In this document: piece by piece, positions 11,812 through 12,274 of the stretch | How the letters are laid out: each line of letters starts with the position of its first letter | Position numbering within the stretch: the stretch's first letter is position 1 | Assembly: GCA_949527715.1 (NCBI GenBank) | Contig: CATEWF010000024.1 | Coordinates: 1 to 12,274, forward strand | DNA from: an uncultured Mycoplasmatota bacterium | GTDB lineage: Bacteria > Bacillota_I > Bacilli_A > Mycoplasmatales > Mycoplasmoidaceae | Direction: 5' to 3' | DNA length: 12,274 nt | Notes under the pieces: model-generated | Database searches by the model: none | Told to the model about the DNA's origin: nothing | Seen by the model: the letters and a program-made list of their open reading frames with translations, nothing else | Position numbers and translations under genes: made by a program

Positions 11812-11986
11812 TATTAATGATGAAGTCATTAAAGCATTTCGTAAAGCAAATCGAGAAATAGAAATGGAAAGAAATGGTGGAAGATGGATAGCAGTTAACC
11901 GTCCACACCAAAACAAAAAGAAATATGATAGAAAAAGAGACCGCAAGATTGATTCTGACAGTCTCTTTAATTTTTTATATAATTAA
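11783..11986 (+). CDS. Small basic protein overlapping the Nudix gene
   Basis: This 67-aa protein is strongly basic: MKTKKKKKND at the start, a helix DEVIKAFRKANREIEMERN (13-31), then GGRWIAVNRPHQNKKKYDRKRDRK (32-55) and a hydrophobic end DSLFNFLYN. I believe it is real because it directly continues the Nudix gene, the composition is ordered rather than random, and the RPHQNKKKYDRK segment resembles short basic phage proteins I have seen (recollection, not checked). It starts at ATG 11783, 29 nt before the Nudix stop, which suggests translational coupling. The last third of the gene contains the bidirectional terminator stem, whose U-tract encodes the final FNFLYN. Binding to nucleic acid is a reasonable guess from charge alone; no function is known. 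Confidence 0.72.
   Translation: MKTKKKKKNDINDEVIKAFRKANREIEMERNGGRWIAVNRPHQNKKKYDRKRDRKIDSDSLFNFLYN
11934..11968. terminator. Bidirectional terminator between convergent genes
   Basis: AAAGAGAC (11934-11941) and GTCTCTTT (11961-11968) form a perfect 8-bp stem with a 19-nt loop that can hold a small AGA/TCT inner helix. On the plus strand AATTTTTTATAT follows; on the minus strand the stem runs into TTTTTCTAT. It lies between the convergent 67-aa gene and the minus-strand gene ending at 12002, as expected for a shared terminator. It overlaps the 3' coding end of the 67-aa gene. Confidence 0.72.
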
Positions 11987-12001
11987 TTCAGTATCAAATT
12001 T

Positions 12002-12274
12002 TTAATTAAAACTAATATTTGGATATTTATTTAAATCATAAGCAATTAAACCAATTGCATTTGCATAAATATAAATAATTTGGTTTTCATTTGCAGTTCC
12101 ACATACACTTGCTATATCTGTTGGAGCAAGCTTTTTGTCTTGATATGTTAAATTATTAATATTAACTGTAATTTTTTCTGGTGCAAATAAATTGTTTGCA
12201 TTTACATCCTCTTCTGTTGTGTTTGTATAATCTTCAAAAATAATAAATCCCTGATATTCAGGATTACTATCCCA
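12002..12274 (-). CDS. C-terminal fragment of an unknown minus-strand protein (cut by window edge)
   Basis: An open frame runs from the right edge to a TAA at 12002-12004, giving 90 residues with no start inside the window. It begins WDSNPEYQGFIIFEDYT, passes through LFAPEKITVNINNLTYQDKK, and ends YANAIGLIAYDLNKYPNISFN. Codon use and composition look like the other minus-strand genes: Asn-rich, alternating strand-like segments such as ITVNINNLTY and IIYIYANAIGLIAY. This pattern, and the return to the strand of the packaging module, would suit a virion protein, but no family is recognised. It converges on the plus-strand genes across the terminator at 11934-11968, with only 15 nt between the two stop codons. 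Confidence 0.78.
   Translation of the reverse strand, partial: WDSNPEYQGFIIFEDYTNTTEEDVNANNLFAPEKITVNINNLTYQDKKLAPTDIASVCGTANENQIIYIYANAIGLIAYDLNKYPNISFN

Noticed and set aside
11755..11946. A 63-aa minus-strand, Phe/Leu-rich frame that looks like a membrane peptide
   Set aside because: It is the reverse of a Lys/Glu-rich coding stretch, which always yields Phe/Leu-rich translations, and it overlaps the Nudix and 67-aa genes.
1..12274. Stop-codon recoding, as found in some large phages of gut Bacteroidota
   Set aside because: Genes here end in TAA, TAG (clpX) and TGA (Nudix), and no gene is interrupted by an in-frame stop that would need reassignment.
1..12274. CRISPR array, insertion sequence or integrase/attachment site
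   Set aside because: No spaced repeat units, transposase or integrase motifs, or terminal inverted repeats were seen. The only long repeat is the coding 72-bp-period duplication at 3947-4077.

Overview
This window looks like part of a large, strongly AT-rich tailed-phage genome, most likely a T4-type (myovirus-like) phage of a Bacteroidota host. The viral assignment rests on a complete large terminase (ATPase plus nuclease), on acidic low-complexity proteins of the kind found in virion and prohead modules, and on phage-style nucleotide-metabolism genes. The host assignment rests on two promoters of the Bacteroidota type (TTG, spacer, TAnnTTTG) and on A/T-rich gene starts with no clear Shine-Dalgarno sequence. 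TAA, TAG and TGA all end genes here, so the code is the standard one.

Layout. Positions 27-8485 are one minus-strand block, read right to left. It runs from a 914-aa multidomain protein (two ADP-ribosyltransferase-like domains, one nucleotidyltransferase domain, one unassigned C-terminal domain) through a 508-aa acidic repeat protein, a 200-aa Pro/Met-rich repeat protein, a 101-aa protein and a 377-aa protein to the large terminase. A strong intrinsic terminator (3468-3503) splits the block after the 200-aa gene. Positions 8486-8579 are a divergent intergenic region. It holds a Bacteroidota-type promoter whose -7 box is half of a perfect 16-bp palindrome.

Positions 8580-11986 are a plus-strand accessory block: a ClpX-type unfoldase without the N-terminal zinc domain, a densely structured 149-nt gap, a small protein with a GKYKGKT motif, a deoxynucleoside monophosphate kinase-like protein with a C-terminal extension, then a second Bacteroidota-type promoter driving a Nudix hydrolase and an overlapping small basic protein. 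A bidirectional terminator (11934-11968) closes this block. From 12002 to the right edge a minus-strand gene is cut by the window, a 90-residue C-terminal fragment.

How the genes may work together (inference): the minus strand carries packaging and virion-assembly functions, probably expressed late from promoters not of the host type. The plus strand carries takeover and nucleotide functions, probably expressed early by host RNA polymerase. The 914-aa protein is the best candidate for an undescribed effector. It combines NAD-dependent and nucleotide-transferring domains in the manner of phage 'polyvalent' proteins and begins the minus block next to the palindromic promoter.
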